DNA of 18,978 nt from Desulfobacterales bacterium (lineage in GTDB: Bacteria > Desulfobacterota > Desulfobacteria > Desulfobacterales > Desulfobacteraceae): positions 1 through 18,978 of the forward strand of contig JAKSBB010000002.1 in the NCBI GenBank assembly GCA_022361315.1, written 5' to 3'. Shown piece by piece: positions 1 through 8,032 of this stretch. The notes under the pieces are model-generated. The model worked only from the letters and a program-made list of their open reading frames with translations. It was not told the DNA's origin and searched no databases. The translations under genes and the position numbers were made by a program. Numbering within the stretch: position 1 is the stretch's first letter; the number at the start of each line of letters is the position of its first letter.

Positions 1-48
1 ATACTATGTAGTCCCAACAATCTATATGCAGATCTCCTACATTTATTT

Positions 49-133
49 TGGTGGTGGGGGGAGGATTTGAACCTCCGAAGGCTGAGCCGTCAGATTTACA
101 GTCTGATCCCTTTGACCACTCGGGAACCCCACC
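49..133 (-). tRNA. tRNA-Tyr (anticodon GTA)
   Basis: Read on the minus strand, this is an 85-nt tRNA with a long variable arm. The 7-bp acceptor stem GGTGGGG pairs with CCCCACC, followed by discriminator A and an encoded CCA (positions 51-49). The anticodon loop carries GTA inside CTGTAAA, and the T arm contains GGTTCAAATCC. The sequence closely resembles bacterial tRNA-Tyr, including the TTCCCGAG start of the D arm. It lies 12 nt downstream of tRNA-Thr on the same strand and is probably cotranscribed with it. The transcript continues towards the left edge. In many bacteria a Thr-Tyr tRNA pair opens the tRNA-Gly/tRNA-Thr/tuf cluster, but nothing past position 49 in this window confirms that here. 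Confidence 0.97.
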
Positions 134-145
134 TAAGCTTTCTTC

Positions 146-221
146 TGGAGCCGATACCCCGAATCGAACGGAGGACATTCTCATTACAAGTGAGATGCTC
201 TACCAACTGAGCTATATCGGC
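146..221 (-). tRNA. tRNA-Thr (anticodon TGT)
   Basis: A 76-nt cloverleaf on the minus strand. The acceptor GCCGATA pairs with TATCGGC; discriminator T and an encoded CCA follow (148-146). The D arm is GCTCAGTTGGTAGAGC, and the anticodon stem-loop has TGT in CTTGTAA, reading ACA threonine codons. The T stem CTCCG/CGGGG contains one G-U pair around the TTCGATT loop. It is the first gene of the minus-strand tRNA unit, just behind the promoter at 265-293, and precedes tRNA-Tyr. Confidence 0.97.
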
Positions 222-264
222 TCAATTTGCCGTGCCGTCCTGGCCACGTCAAAAAGACCCGGGG

Positions 265-293
265 AATATACCAGCGCACCCCCAGTTAATCAA
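265..293 (-). promoter_or_regulatory. Sigma70-type promoter of the tRNA-Thr/Tyr unit
   Basis: On the minus strand, TTGATT (293-288) is followed by a 17-nt spacer and TATATT (270-265). The six bases next downstream of the -10 are CCCCGG. A GC-rich discriminator of this kind is typical of stable-RNA promoters under stringent (ppGpp) control; that regulation is inferred from family knowledge, not shown. The expected start is near 258, about 37 nt before mature tRNA-Thr. Confidence 0.65.
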
Positions 294-629
294 ACCGCAA
301 TAAAGCTGATTACGCCCAATAAAAACAAAATAAACCCACAAAACACATAAAAAACTACCGAACGCATCGGTATACTATTATTTACAGCACATATCAAACA
401 TACACCCCCAAAACCCGGGGCAACAGCACTTATCCAACTACCGCACCAATCGCACAAACTATTATTTTAACAACACTATCCTTAACTTTACAACTTTTTT
501 ATCTCAAGATTTGTTTTTTCCAAACACAACCTAAGGATTTTCACCCCTTGCAGTGCATAATCAAGGAAGCATCTCCCCATGTTTTCACGCCGCAACACCA
601 CAAAAAGCAATGGTTTCACGAGTTTACTC
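294..629. other. AT-rich intergenic region, no gene seen
   Basis: This stretch lies between the divergent tRNA and mltD promoters. It is AT-rich and has no reading frame with coding character, no RNA cloverleaf, no tandem repeat and no strong hairpin. The only long open frames crossing it are a minus-strand frame opposite the start of mltD, low in complexity and without a ribosome-binding site, and the non-coding N-terminal extension of the mltD frame. Confidence 0.5.
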
Positions 630-658
630 TTGACATTCCACATACAGTTTAATATGAC
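630..658 (+). promoter_or_regulatory. Probable sigma70 promoter of mltD
   Basis: TTGACA (630-635, perfect -35) is followed by a 17-nt spacer and TATGAC (653-658, 4 of 6 matches to the -10). Transcription would begin near 665. That leaves out the upstream ATGs at 579 and 654 and places the start codon at 699 behind a leader of about 34 nt. Confidence 0.5.
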
Positions 659-698
659 AATCCAAACCCTAAATAATTTAAGTCGGGCAAGGAGAAGA

Positions 699-2519
699 AT
701 GAGTATCAGCAGACTGAGCGCGCTTATTTTGGCAATCATATTGTTAGCCAGTTGCCAGCAGACCCAAACCACAGCCGGGAAACCGGTAGACCAAAACACC
801 TTTGTTAATCAGAACACGCTTTCTGATACCTCATCCCCAACAATTTCAGACCAAGAGACAGAAGAGACACCTTCATCCCAACCGCCGCTAACAACCATCA
901 AGTCTTCCGCAACCTCCTGCGCTCCCTCCAATACAAGCAATGCCACCGGTGACGCAACACCTGAAACGGATCAGAAAAAAATTGATCAGGCACTGGAGCT
1001 TTGCAATTATGCCCAGGATATGTGGGAAGAAGGCAACCTTGAAGAGGCCTTAGCCAATTTAGACTCCGCCTATTACCTTATATTGGAAATCGACCACCAC
1101 GCCGCCCCTGAACTCAGCCAGCAAAAAGAAGATGTGCGCTACCTGATTTCCAAACGTATCCTTGAAATTTACGCATCCCGCCAGATTGTGGTAACCGGTC
1201 GACATAAAGAGATTACCATCACCCTTAACACCCACGTTCAAAAAGAAATAAAACGGTTAACCGGTCCGGAAAGAAAATTTTTCACAAGGGCACTGGAACG
1301 TTCTTACAGATACCGTCCTTATATTGTTCAGGAACTAAAAAAAGCCGGACTCCCGGATGAAATATCCTGGCTGCCGCTCATTGAAAGCGGATTTAAAATT
1401 CGTGCGTTGTCACCGGCCAGAGCCCTCGGATTGTGGCAGTTCATTCCGTCCACCGGCCACAAATTCGGTTTGAGCAGAAACTATTACATTGACGAACGGA
1501 TGGATCCGGAAAAAGCCACCCAGGCCGCCATCGCCTATTTAAAAGAACTGCACAATCTATTTGGAGACTGGACCACCGCACTGGCAGCATACAATTGCGG
1601 TGAATATAGAGTTCTCAAAACCATCCGCCGCCAGAAAATAAACTATCTGGATAACTTCTGGGACCTTTACCAGAGCCTTCCCAGGGAGACAGCCCGTTAC
1701 GTCCCCAGGTTTCTGGCCACGGTACACATAATCAACAACTTAGAAAAATACGGTATCAAGGCATCCTCTCCGGACGCCCCCATTGCATACAAAAGCTTCG
1801 ACATCAAAAAACAGGTGCGTCTCAAGGATATCGCCAGAGAGATCAACACCAGTGAGAAACTATTAAAAACGCTTAACCCGGAACTTCGCCATGCCCTACT
1901 CCCACCCGAGACATACAGTCTCAAAGTTCCGGAAGCGAACGCCGAGCTGTTTCTGGCAAAACTTGACAAGATCAAAAGCACCTATACGCCGCCACCCATG
2001 TACGTGTATCATAGGGTTAGAAGGGGGGATACCCTCTCAGGCATAGCCAAAAGGTACAGAACGTCCGTAAGAGCCATTAAAAACTGCAACAATATCAGGT
2101 CCCACCGGATCATTGCCGGAAAAGTGCTTAAAATACCAAGCAAAAATTATACGGCAAACAGTGCGGTTGCAAAGCGTACCCCTGCCGCAAAAATCCCGCC
2201 CGGAAAAACAATCACATATAAGGTTCGCAGAGGTGATAACCTTTGGTTAATTGCCAAGCGGTTTTCAACCACCACTAAGCAAATTAAATCCCAAAACAAG
2301 CTTTCCGGCACGACCCTCCACATCGGACAGAAACTTACCATCTCCTCGGGGAGCCGTGCATCAGCCTCCAAAGGGACATCAACCTACCGGGTAAAATCCG
2401 GAGACAGCCCTTTCCTGATCGCCAAACGTCATAACATGACGCTTAACAGGTTGCTGGCCTTAAACCAACTGAGCAAACGCAGCAAAATTTATCCGGGGCA
2501 AAAACTGCTCGTCGAATAA
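699..2519 (+). CDS. mltD: MltD-like membrane-bound lytic transglycosylase with LysM repeats
   Basis: A peptidoglycan lytic transglycosylase, expected to act in the periplasm as an outer-membrane lipoprotein, cleaving the MurNAc-GlcNAc bond to form 1,6-anhydroMurNAc. The frame is open from 579, but I choose ATG 699. It has AAGGAG 4 nt upstream, lies behind the promoter at 630-658, and opens directly into a lipoprotein signal, MSISRLSALILAIILLASC, with lipobox LASC (Cys19). That gives 606 aa. A Ser/Thr/Pro-rich linker and a helical region come next. The SLT (GH23) domain spans about 190-340: catalytic Glu229 in PLIESGF, then ALGLWQFIPSTG, and AAYNCGE (296-302). A degenerate LysM-like segment lies near 365-415, followed by three clear LysM domains at about 436-481, 505-550 and 562-606, each with the (V/R)xxGD signature. 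A terminator follows, so the gene appears monocistronic. The family is certain; calling it MltD among SLT paralogues is probable. Confidence 0.93.
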   Translation: MSISRLSALILAIILLASCQQTQTTAGKPVDQNTFVNQNTLSDTSSPTISDQETEETPSSQPPLTTIKSSATSCAPSNTSNATGDATPETDQKKIDQALELCNYAQDMWEEGNLEEALANLDSAYYLILEIDHHAAPELSQQKEDVRYLISKRILEIYASRQIVVTGRHKEITITLNTHVQKEIKRLTGPERKFFTRALERSYRYRPYIVQELKKAGLPDEISWLPLIESGFKIRALSPARALGLWQFIPSTGHKFGLSRNYYIDERMDPEKATQAAIAYLKELHNLFGDWTTALAAYNCGEYRVLKTIRRQKINYLDNFWDLYQSLPRETARYVPRFLATVHIINNLEKYGIKASSPDAPIAYKSFDIKKQVRLKDIAREINTSEKLLKTLNPELRHALLPPETYSLKVPEANAELFLAKLDKIKSTYTPPPMYVYHRVRRGDTLSGIAKRYRTSVRAIKNCNNIRSHRIIAGKVLKIPSKNYTANSAVAKRTPAAKIPPGKTITYKVRRGDNLWLIAKRFSTTTKQIKSQNKLSGTTLHIGQKLTISSGSRASASKGTSTYRVKSGDSPFLIAKRHNMTLNRLLALNQLSKRSKIYPGQKLLVE

Positions 2520-2542
2520 GACCATCTACGCCCATTTCTTAT

Positions 2543-2576
2543 AAAACCCCGCAGAGAATTACGTCTGCGGGGTTTT
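2543..2576 (+). terminator. Rho-independent terminator after mltD
   Basis: A perfect 13-bp stem (AAAACCCCGCAGA / TCTGCGGGGTTTT) around an 8-nt loop, 23 nt after the mltD stop codon. The outer A/T tracts are symmetric, so it could work in both directions, although no minus-strand gene ends here. Confidence 0.9.
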
Positions 2577-2747
2577 CCATTTAAATCAGCAGGTGCTGAG
2601 GTCACCATTACAAAATGGATGCGCGAATCCGCCTGCATTTCTAAGCATTTTCCAATAGATCCCCCCCAGGCCACATAAATTTGAGGTGTTCAGTATTGCC
2701 TATGGGACATGTTTATGGTAATTATAGCCCCGAATTACCGGACGCGT

Positions 2748-2822
2748 GCCCCCGTAGCTCAGTGGATAGAGCATAGGATTCCTAATCCTTGAGCGCAGGT
2801 TCGATTCCTGCCGGGGGTACCA
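2748..2822 (+). tRNA. tRNA-Arg (anticodon CCT)
   Basis: A 75-nt cloverleaf. The acceptor GCCCCCG pairs with CGGGGGT (first pair G-U), with discriminator A and an encoded CCA at 2820-2822. The D arm is GCTCAGTGGATAGAGC, the anticodon loop TTCCTAA carries CCT (reads AGG), and the T arm is GCAGG/CCTGC around TTCGATT. The outermost anticodon-stem pair is a T-T mismatch. It stands alone between mltD and the U32 gene. No convincing promoter box is visible in the 170 nt before it, and no second copy of its 3' end occurs in the window, so there is no sign of an integrated element using it as an attachment site. Confidence 0.97.
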
Positions 2823-2903
2823 CCAATCAGTGTTTCTCAAACCCATCATTCGCGATTGAATTGTTTACGAATCCAACATCCCTTTGTGCTATCGAGGGGA
2901 GCG

Positions 2904-2937
2904 TTGCTTTCATAACAACCTTGATGTATAATTATAC
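2904..2937 (+). promoter_or_regulatory. Promoter of the U32 gene with palindromic -10 region
   Basis: TTGCTT (2904-2909) is followed by a 17-nt spacer and a perfect TATAAT (2927-2932). The -10 lies inside a perfect 12-bp palindrome, GTATAATTATAC (2926-2937), so a second TATAAT also faces the minus strand. The start point is expected near 2939, giving a leader of about 30 nt before the TTG start. The palindrome could be an operator or simply a consequence of the AT-rich -10. Confidence 0.6.
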
Positions 2938-2969
2938 GATATGCACACGAGAAAGGATACGCACCTTAA

Positions 2970-4217
2970 TTGAAACCTGATACCACGATCTCCGGGATTC
3001 TTAAAAAGCCAGAGTTGCTTGCTCCTGCAGGAAATCCTGAAAAACTTGAAATTGCCGTTCATTATGGCGCTGATGCCGTCTACATGGCCGGCAAGGACTT
3101 CAGCCTGAGAAACTTTTCCGGCAATTTTACCGGCAACGAACTTGCTGAAGGCATTCAATACGCCAGGGCCAGAAATGTAAAAACGTATCTGGCTTGTAAT
3201 ATCTATGCCAGAAACAGCGAACAGAACGCGCTTCAAAAATATCTGGAAACAGTCGGTAACCTGGCGCCTGATGCCGTGATCATTTCAGATCCCGGTATCG
3301 TCATGCTGGCCAAAGAAATCATCCCCCAGATCGATATTCATTTAAGCACGCAGGCCAATACAACCAACTACAATACCGCCCTTTTCTGGCAAAAACTAGG
3401 AATTAAGCGGGTCAACCTCGCCAGAGAATTATCCCTCGATGAAATCAGCGAGATCGCCGCGAGAACGGACATTGAAACCGAGACCTTTATCCATGGCGCC
3501 ATGTGCGTTTCATACTCCGGTAGATGCCTGCTAAGCACAGTACTTAGCAAACGAGACAGCAACCGCGGCCTTTGCTCTCACCCCTGCCGGTGGAAATACG
3601 CCGTGGTGGAAGAGGTCCGGCCCAACGAGTTTCACCCGCTGGCCGAAGACGACCGGGGGACCTACATCTTCAATTCCAAAGATATGTGCATGATTGACCA
3701 TATCCCGGCACTCATCTGCGCCGGCATTGATTCACTAAAAATAGAAGGCAGGATGAAAGGCGTCAACTACCTGGCATCGGTGGTCAAAACCTACAGAAAT
3801 GCCATTGACAGCTATGTGAACGATCCAGATAATTATCAGATACTTCCGGAATGGCAATCCGAACTCTTTGGCGTCTATCACAGGGCCTATTGCACCGGAT
3901 TTTACTTCGGACATCCGGACGAGGCCGGAGAGGCAGCCATGAACCGGGACAACATGCACAAAGGGAAGATACATAGTTTCATCGGAAAGACCTTAGAAGC
4001 CTATGATAACAACCGTTGTCTTGTGGAAATCAGGAATAAGCTGACCCGGTACGACAAAGTGGCTGTGCTGACCCCTTCCGGTCCGGCCCTTGAATCAGAC
4101 GTTTTAGACCTTAGTAATTCAGAGGGTGAACCCATTGAAAATGCCCAGCCAAATACCCGGGCGATTATCACTTTAAATACGAGGGTTTCACCCAACGATA
4201 TAATACGTAAAATATAG
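2970..4217 (+). CDS. U32 family protein (TrhP/YegQ-like tRNA hydroxylation factor)
   Basis: A 415-aa protein of the U32 'collagenase-like peptidase' family. Members studied in detail (TrhP, RlhA, UbiU/V) are Fe-S proteins of RNA or quinone hydroxylation, not proteases; TrhP makes 5-hydroxyuridine at tRNA position 34. The start is TTG: an in-frame TAA sits immediately before it (2967-2969), and the conserved N-terminus KPELLAPAGNPEKL begins 13 residues in, so no later start is plausible. A possible AAGGA lies about 12 nt upstream. The U32 signature reads ETFIHGAMCVSYSGRC, with Cys179 and Cys186, followed by Cys202 and Cys206 in LCSHPC as candidate cluster ligands. IDSLKIEGRMKG is the second family motif. 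The C-terminal 80 residues fit the U32 C-terminal beta domain, which favours TrhP over UbiU/V; RlhA is much longer. The gene appears to be transcribed alone. Confidence 0.88.
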   Translation: MKPDTTISGILKKPELLAPAGNPEKLEIAVHYGADAVYMAGKDFSLRNFSGNFTGNELAEGIQYARARNVKTYLACNIYARNSEQNALQKYLETVGNLAPDAVIISDPGIVMLAKEIIPQIDIHLSTQANTTNYNTALFWQKLGIKRVNLARELSLDEISEIAARTDIETETFIHGAMCVSYSGRCLLSTVLSKRDSNRGLCSHPCRWKYAVVEEVRPNEFHPLAEDDRGTYIFNSKDMCMIDHIPALICAGIDSLKIEGRMKGVNYLASVVKTYRNAIDSYVNDPDNYQILPEWQSELFGVYHRAYCTGFYFGHPDEAGEAAMNRDNMHKGKIHSFIGKTLEAYDNNRCLVEIRNKLTRYDKVAVLTPSGPALESDVLDLSNSEGEPIENAQPNTRAIITLNTRVSPNDIIRKI

Positions 4218-4250
4218 GCGATTCCTTAAGATTTGAAAGGTATCTTTAGT

Positions 4251-4279
4251 TTGACTTTCTATATTTTTTTATATAAATT
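4251..4279 (+). promoter_or_regulatory. Possible promoter of the che operon
   Basis: The 126-nt gap before cheA is very AT-rich. TTGACT (4251-4256) is a good -35. The best -10 candidates are TATAAA at 4272-4277 (spacer only 15) or TAAATT at 4274-4279 (spacer 17). Neither is ideal, so the exact promoter is uncertain. Confidence 0.3.
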
Positions 4280-4343
4280 ATTTACTTACTTATCGGTATA
4301 GTTTTATCATCCCATAAAACAAAACCCTTTCAGGAGAGTTAAT

Positions 4344-7300
4344 ATGTTTGAAGACGACGAAACCCTACAAATGTACATTGAAGAGTCGCTGGACCATCTT
4401 GCTGACATTGAGAGTGATCTTCTGACAATTGAGGAAGGTGGGGAAAATATCGATCTGGATCTCGTGAACAACGTTTTCAGAGCAGCGCACTCCGTAAAGG
4501 GCGGTGCCGGTTTCATGGGACTGACCACTATAAAAGATCTTGCCCACCACCTCGAGAATGTTCTGGGCCTGGTTCGGAATAACGAATTGGTCCCAGACTC
4601 CACTCGCATATCAGTTCTTCTTAAAGGGTTTGATGAACTTGAGAGTCTGCTGAACAATATTGAAACCAGTAATGATGTGGACATCTCCGGCCATGTTCAG
4701 GCACTGGAAAATATCACCAAGGCAACATTGCCCGAGGAACAGCAGGACATGGTAACCGAAATGGTGGATATTCATCTCCGGGACGGCCGTGTTTTCCAGC
4801 AGGTTTCTCTTTACGAATTGGAGAAATACAAGGCTGAAGGTAAAAACCTCTTCCTTGTGGAATACGATCTTATCCATGACATTCAGCGGAAGGATAAGAA
4901 TCCCATTGAAGTGCTCAACAATCTCCAGAAAACAGGTACCATCGTCGATTCAAGAATCGATTTTGAATCGGTTGGCACCCTGGATACTGACGGCGGCCCC
5001 AACCGGATTCCTTTCCAGGTACTCTTTGCCTCAATCATTGAGCATGACATGACGGAGACCCTTTTTGACATCAGCAGCCAGTATATTCACGCCGTTTCAG
5101 ATGATATGGTTGCCACGGCTGTAGAGATTACCGACGAGCCCCAACCTGCCGCATCGGTTGTTAAGGAAGGTGGTGCGGAACCCGCGGCACCGGTCCAGGC
5201 CGCACCGGCCGTGACCGAAGCGGTTGCGACACCTGCCCAGCAGGCGCCCCCGGCTGCAGCGGAGACCGTGCAACCCAGCCCTCAGGTGGTGACTGAAAAG
5301 GTAACCAAGCAGGCGCCGGCAGCAAAATCCATGGACAAAGACCTCATCGGCGGCAAACCCCAGACATCATTACGGGTGAATGTGGGACTCCTGGACACCC
5401 TGATGAACCTTGCCGGCGAACTCGTACTCAGCCGGAACCAGTTGCTTCAGGGTATTAACTCCTCCAATGCCAAAGCCACGGAGTTGTCCAGCCAGCGAAT
5501 TGACATGATTACTTCAGAACTTCAGGAAGCGATCATGCGTACCCGCATGCAGCCCATCGCAAACACCCTGAATAAGTTTACCCGGGTGGTCCGGGATTTG
5601 TCCCAGCAACTGGGCAAATCCATTGAACTGGATATCCAGGGCAAGGATGTTGAACTGGATAAAACCATTCTGGAATCCATCAACGAACCCCTGACCCATC
5701 TGGTCCGGAACTCGGTGGATCACGGCATTGAAACGCCCATTGAAAGGGAACAGATGGCCAAGGAGCCCACCGGACGGATTACATTGAAAGCCTTCCACGA
5801 TGCGGGTCAGGTCAACATTGTTATTTCGGATGACGGCCGTGGTCTGGATCCAAACAAGATCGCCAACTCTGTCGTTGCAAAGGGTCTGCTCACCGATGCC
5901 CAGGTGGCAGAGATGTCGGACAAGCGAAAGATGGAACTGATATTTCTCCCCGGTTTCTCCACAGCCAAAGAAGTTACGGATGTTTCCGGCAGAGGTGTCG
6001 GTATGGACGTCGTTGTAACAAACATCGAAAACCTGGGCGGTATCATCGAACTGGATTCAACACCCGGACAGGGTACGGATATTCAGATCAAGTTGCCGCT
6101 GACCCTGGCCATCATCCCCAGCCAGATCACCTCCGTGGGTAATGAACGCTATGCCCTGCCCCAGGTTAACCTTAACGAGCTGCTCAGAATTCCGGCCAGC
6201 CAGATCAAGGAAAAAATTGAAAAGGTCGGCGATGCTGCGGTTGTTCGCCTGAGGGGAGAGTTACTGCCCCTCTTGAACCTGGCTGAAATGCTGGGTATTG
6301 AACGCACGTATTTTGATCCCGTTGACAAGACCGAAAAGGTTGACAGGCGGCAAAACCTGGCGGACCGGAGATCTAAAATACATATGACCACCGAGGATGC
6401 CCTGGCAGACAAAACAGAAGAGGAGATTGTGGAACGCGGTGAGGACAGGCGTTACCACTCATCTTCCGCCATGAACATTGCAGTGGTTTCCGCCGGCGCA
6501 TTTAAGTACGGCCTGGTGGTTGATCAACTCCACGACTCCGAAGAAATCGTTGTGAAACCGGTGGGGCGTCACCTGAAAAAATGCACCGCCTATGCCGGTG
6601 CCACCATCATGGGTGACGGTAAGGTTGCCCTGATTCTTGATATTTCCAACCTGGCCCAGATGGCAGAACTCTCCACCATTGCCGAAGCCGGACAGCAGGC
6701 CAAGGCAGCTGAAGAAGAGGCCGCCGCCAACGCAGACAAGGTGGCACTGCTGACCTTCAAGAACGGTGAAACCGAACATTTTGCAGCCCCCTTGAGCATT
6801 GTCGAACGTATCGAACGTATCCAGACCGACACCATCGAGCAGATCGGCGACCGGAAAGTTGTCCAGTACAGGGGCGGCTCCCTGCCGCTGTATGAGCTTT
6901 CCCAGGTGGCGGATGTGGAAGCCCTGCCGGAAAGAGAGCAACAGGAAGTCATTGTTTTCAAGGTCAAGGACAAAGAACTGGGCCTCATGGTTACGCCGCC
7001 TGTGGATGCCCTTGAGGTGGTTCTGGATATTGACACCAGCACCCTGAGGCAGACTGCGGTCAGCGGTTCCATGATCATCAACGACCATACCACACTGCTG
7101 GTGGACATTTTTGAGCTGGTCAAAACCATGAATCCGGAATGGTTCACCGAAGAGGCAAAGGTTGCCATGAATATGGCTGAAGAAGGGGAGAAAATCCTCC
7201 TGTTTGCCGAAGACTCCGCCTTTTTCCGCAACCAGGTAAAGGGATTCATGGAAGAGGACGGATTCAAGGTAATTGAGGCGGAAGATGGTCTCATTGCCTG

Positions 7301-7556
7301 GGAACTGCTCAAGGAACGGGTAGACGAAATAGACCTGGTGGTCACTGACCTTGAAATGCCGAATATGGATGGGTTTGAACTCACCAAGCGGATAAAGAAC
7401 GATCCCAAGTACTCCCATCTGGGCGTCATCGCCCTGACCTCGCTTGCCAGTGAGGCACATATTGAAAAGGGTAAATCCGTTGGTATTGACGAGTATGAAA
7501 TCAAACTGGACCGTGAAAAACTCATGGCCATCATCAGAAAATACCTCAACCTTTAA
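4344..7556 (+). CDS. cheA: Hybrid chemotaxis histidine kinase CheA with two CheW-like regions and a receiver
   Basis: Cytoplasmic sensor kinase of a chemosensory array, 1070 aa, about 400 longer than E. coli CheA. Domains in order: Hpt (1-108) with phospho-acceptor His49 in AAHSVKGG; a P2-like region (about 135-255); an Ala/Pro/Val-rich linker (260-335); dimerisation helices from about 341; HATPase with N box LVRNSVDHG (Asn456), G1 box DDGRGLD and G2 box GRGVGMD (from 549); a CheW-like regulatory domain (about 595-790) interrupted by a charged insertion at about 653-704; a second CheW-like domain (798-930); and a receiver (950-1070). The receiver is complete: acidic pair Glu956/Asp957, acceptor Asp1002 in VTDLEMPN, Thr1032 and Lys1054. 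The start has AGGAGA 7 nt upstream. It is the first gene of the cluster, 26 nt before cheW. No CheY gene lies nearby, so the attached receiver may be a phosphate sink or the output. Confidence 0.95.
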   Translation: MFEDDETLQMYIEESLDHLADIESDLLTIEEGGENIDLDLVNNVFRAAHSVKGGAGFMGLTTIKDLAHHLENVLGLVRNNELVPDSTRISVLLKGFDELESLLNNIETSNDVDISGHVQALENITKATLPEEQQDMVTEMVDIHLRDGRVFQQVSLYELEKYKAEGKNLFLVEYDLIHDIQRKDKNPIEVLNNLQKTGTIVDSRIDFESVGTLDTDGGPNRIPFQVLFASIIEHDMTETLFDISSQYIHAVSDDMVATAVEITDEPQPAASVVKEGGAEPAAPVQAAPAVTEAVATPAQQAPPAAAETVQPSPQVVTEKVTKQAPAAKSMDKDLIGGKPQTSLRVNVGLLDTLMNLAGELVLSRNQLLQGINSSNAKATELSSQRIDMITSELQEAIMRTRMQPIANTLNKFTRVVRDLSQQLGKSIELDIQGKDVELDKTILESINEPLTHLVRNSVDHGIETPIEREQMAKEPTGRITLKAFHDAGQVNIVISDDGRGLDPNKIANSVVAKGLLTDAQVAEMSDKRKMELIFLPGFSTAKEVTDVSGRGVGMDVVVTNIENLGGIIELDSTPGQGTDIQIKLPLTLAIIPSQITSVGNERYALPQVNLNELLRIPASQIKEKIEKVGDAAVVRLRGELLPLLNLAEMLGIERTYFDPVDKTEKVDRRQNLADRRSKIHMTTEDALADKTEEEIVERGEDRRYHSSSAMNIAVVSAGAFKYGLVVDQLHDSEEIVVKPVGRHLKKCTAYAGATIMGDGKVALILDISNLAQMAELSTIAEAGQQAKAAEEEAAANADKVALLTFKNGETEHFAAPLSIVERIERIQTDTIEQIGDRKVVQYRGGSLPLYELSQVADVEALPEREQQEVIVFKVKDKELGLMVTPPVDALEVVLDIDTSTLRQTAVSGSMIINDHTTLLVDIFELVKTMNPEWFTEEAKVAMNMAEEGEKILLFAEDSAFFRNQVKGFMEEDGFKVIEAEDGLIAWELLKERVDEIDLVVTDLEMPNMDGFELTKRIKNDPKYSHLGVIALTSLASEAHIEKGKSVGIDEYEIKLDREKLMAIIRKYLNL

Positions 7557-7582
7557 TTTAAGGGCGGCTTTAGGAGATACAC

Positions 7583-8032
7583 ATGAACGATATGGCAGTG
7601 GAAACGACCTCGGATGATCTTGAATTCTCCACCTTTTATGTGGGTGGTGCACTGTGCGGAATTAACATTCTGAACATCCAGGAAATAAATAAACACTTTG
7701 AAATCACAAAGGTGCCTCAGGCAGCCGATTATATCGAAGGTATACTCAATCTCCGGGGACACATCGTCACCATCATTGATCTGGGTAAAAAACTCGGCCT
7801 TGATCCGGTGACCAAAGACAAGGACAACCGAAACATTATCGTGAACTCTGAAGAGGAGCACATCGGACTTCTGGTGGACGCCATCTCCGATGTTGTTCTG
7901 GCTCAAAAGGACGCTATCGAACCTGCTCCGTCCAATATCGGCGGTGTCAAAGGGAAATTTTTTCAGGGTGTACTTAAAACGGAAAATCAGCTGATCGGCA
8001 TTCTGGACATTGATGAGGTACTGAAGGAATAA
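7583..8032 (+). CDS. cheW: Chemotaxis coupling protein CheW
   Basis: A 149-aa single-domain CheW, the adaptor that links receptors to CheA in the array. The start is preceded by AGGAGA with a 5-nt spacer. The conserved core GILNLRGHIVTIIDL contains the Arg that contacts receptor and kinase in the family; the C-terminal FFQGVLKTENQLIGILDIDEVL is also typical. Its stop overlaps the cheB start as TAATG, which indicates translational coupling. With the two CheW-like regions of CheA, the operon encodes three CheW folds, enough for mixed array contacts. Confidence 0.95.
   Translation: MNDMAVETTSDDLEFSTFYVGGALCGINILNIQEINKHFEITKVPQAADYIEGILNLRGHIVTIIDLGKKLGLDPVTKDKDNRNIIVNSEEEHIGLLVDAISDVVLAQKDAIEPAPSNIGGVKGKFFQGVLKTENQLIGILDIDEVLKE

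Noticed and set aside
48..350. Plus-strand frame of 100 codons at the left end
   Set aside because: It runs through the antisense of both tRNAs and their promoter; not a gene.
488..799. Minus-strand frame of 103 codons with a hydrophobic stretch
   Set aside because: It overlaps the mltD signal-peptide region in antisense and derives its hydrophobicity from AT-rich DNA; no start signals.
2583..2747. Several short inverted repeats between the mltD terminator and tRNA-Arg (e.g. CCATT-ACAA-AATGG, GGTAATT...AATTACC)
   Set aside because: Arms of 4-7 bp in a short gap are expected by chance; no covariation evidence, no known RNA family recognised, and no clear promoter there.
2800..2825. tRNA-Arg 3' end as an attachment site of an integrated element
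   Set aside because: No integrase gene and no second copy of the tRNA 3' end in the window.
4225..4275. Terminator after the U32 gene (AAGAT...ATCTT then T-rich DNA)
   Set aside because: Only about 5 bp of AT-rich stem; not a convincing hairpin.
4274..4302. Possible sigma28 (flagellar) promoter before cheA, TAAA followed by ATCGGTAT
   Set aside because: Only about half of the GCCGATAA -10 matches, and spacing must be adjusted; too weak to claim.
6459..7652. Long minus-strand open frames (397 and 319 codons) opposite cheA
   Set aside because: They lie entirely or almost entirely antisense to a fully motif-supported cheA, have no domain character (His/Phe/Gly- or Ser-rich mixtures) and no ribosome-binding site. 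They follow from codon bias of cheA.
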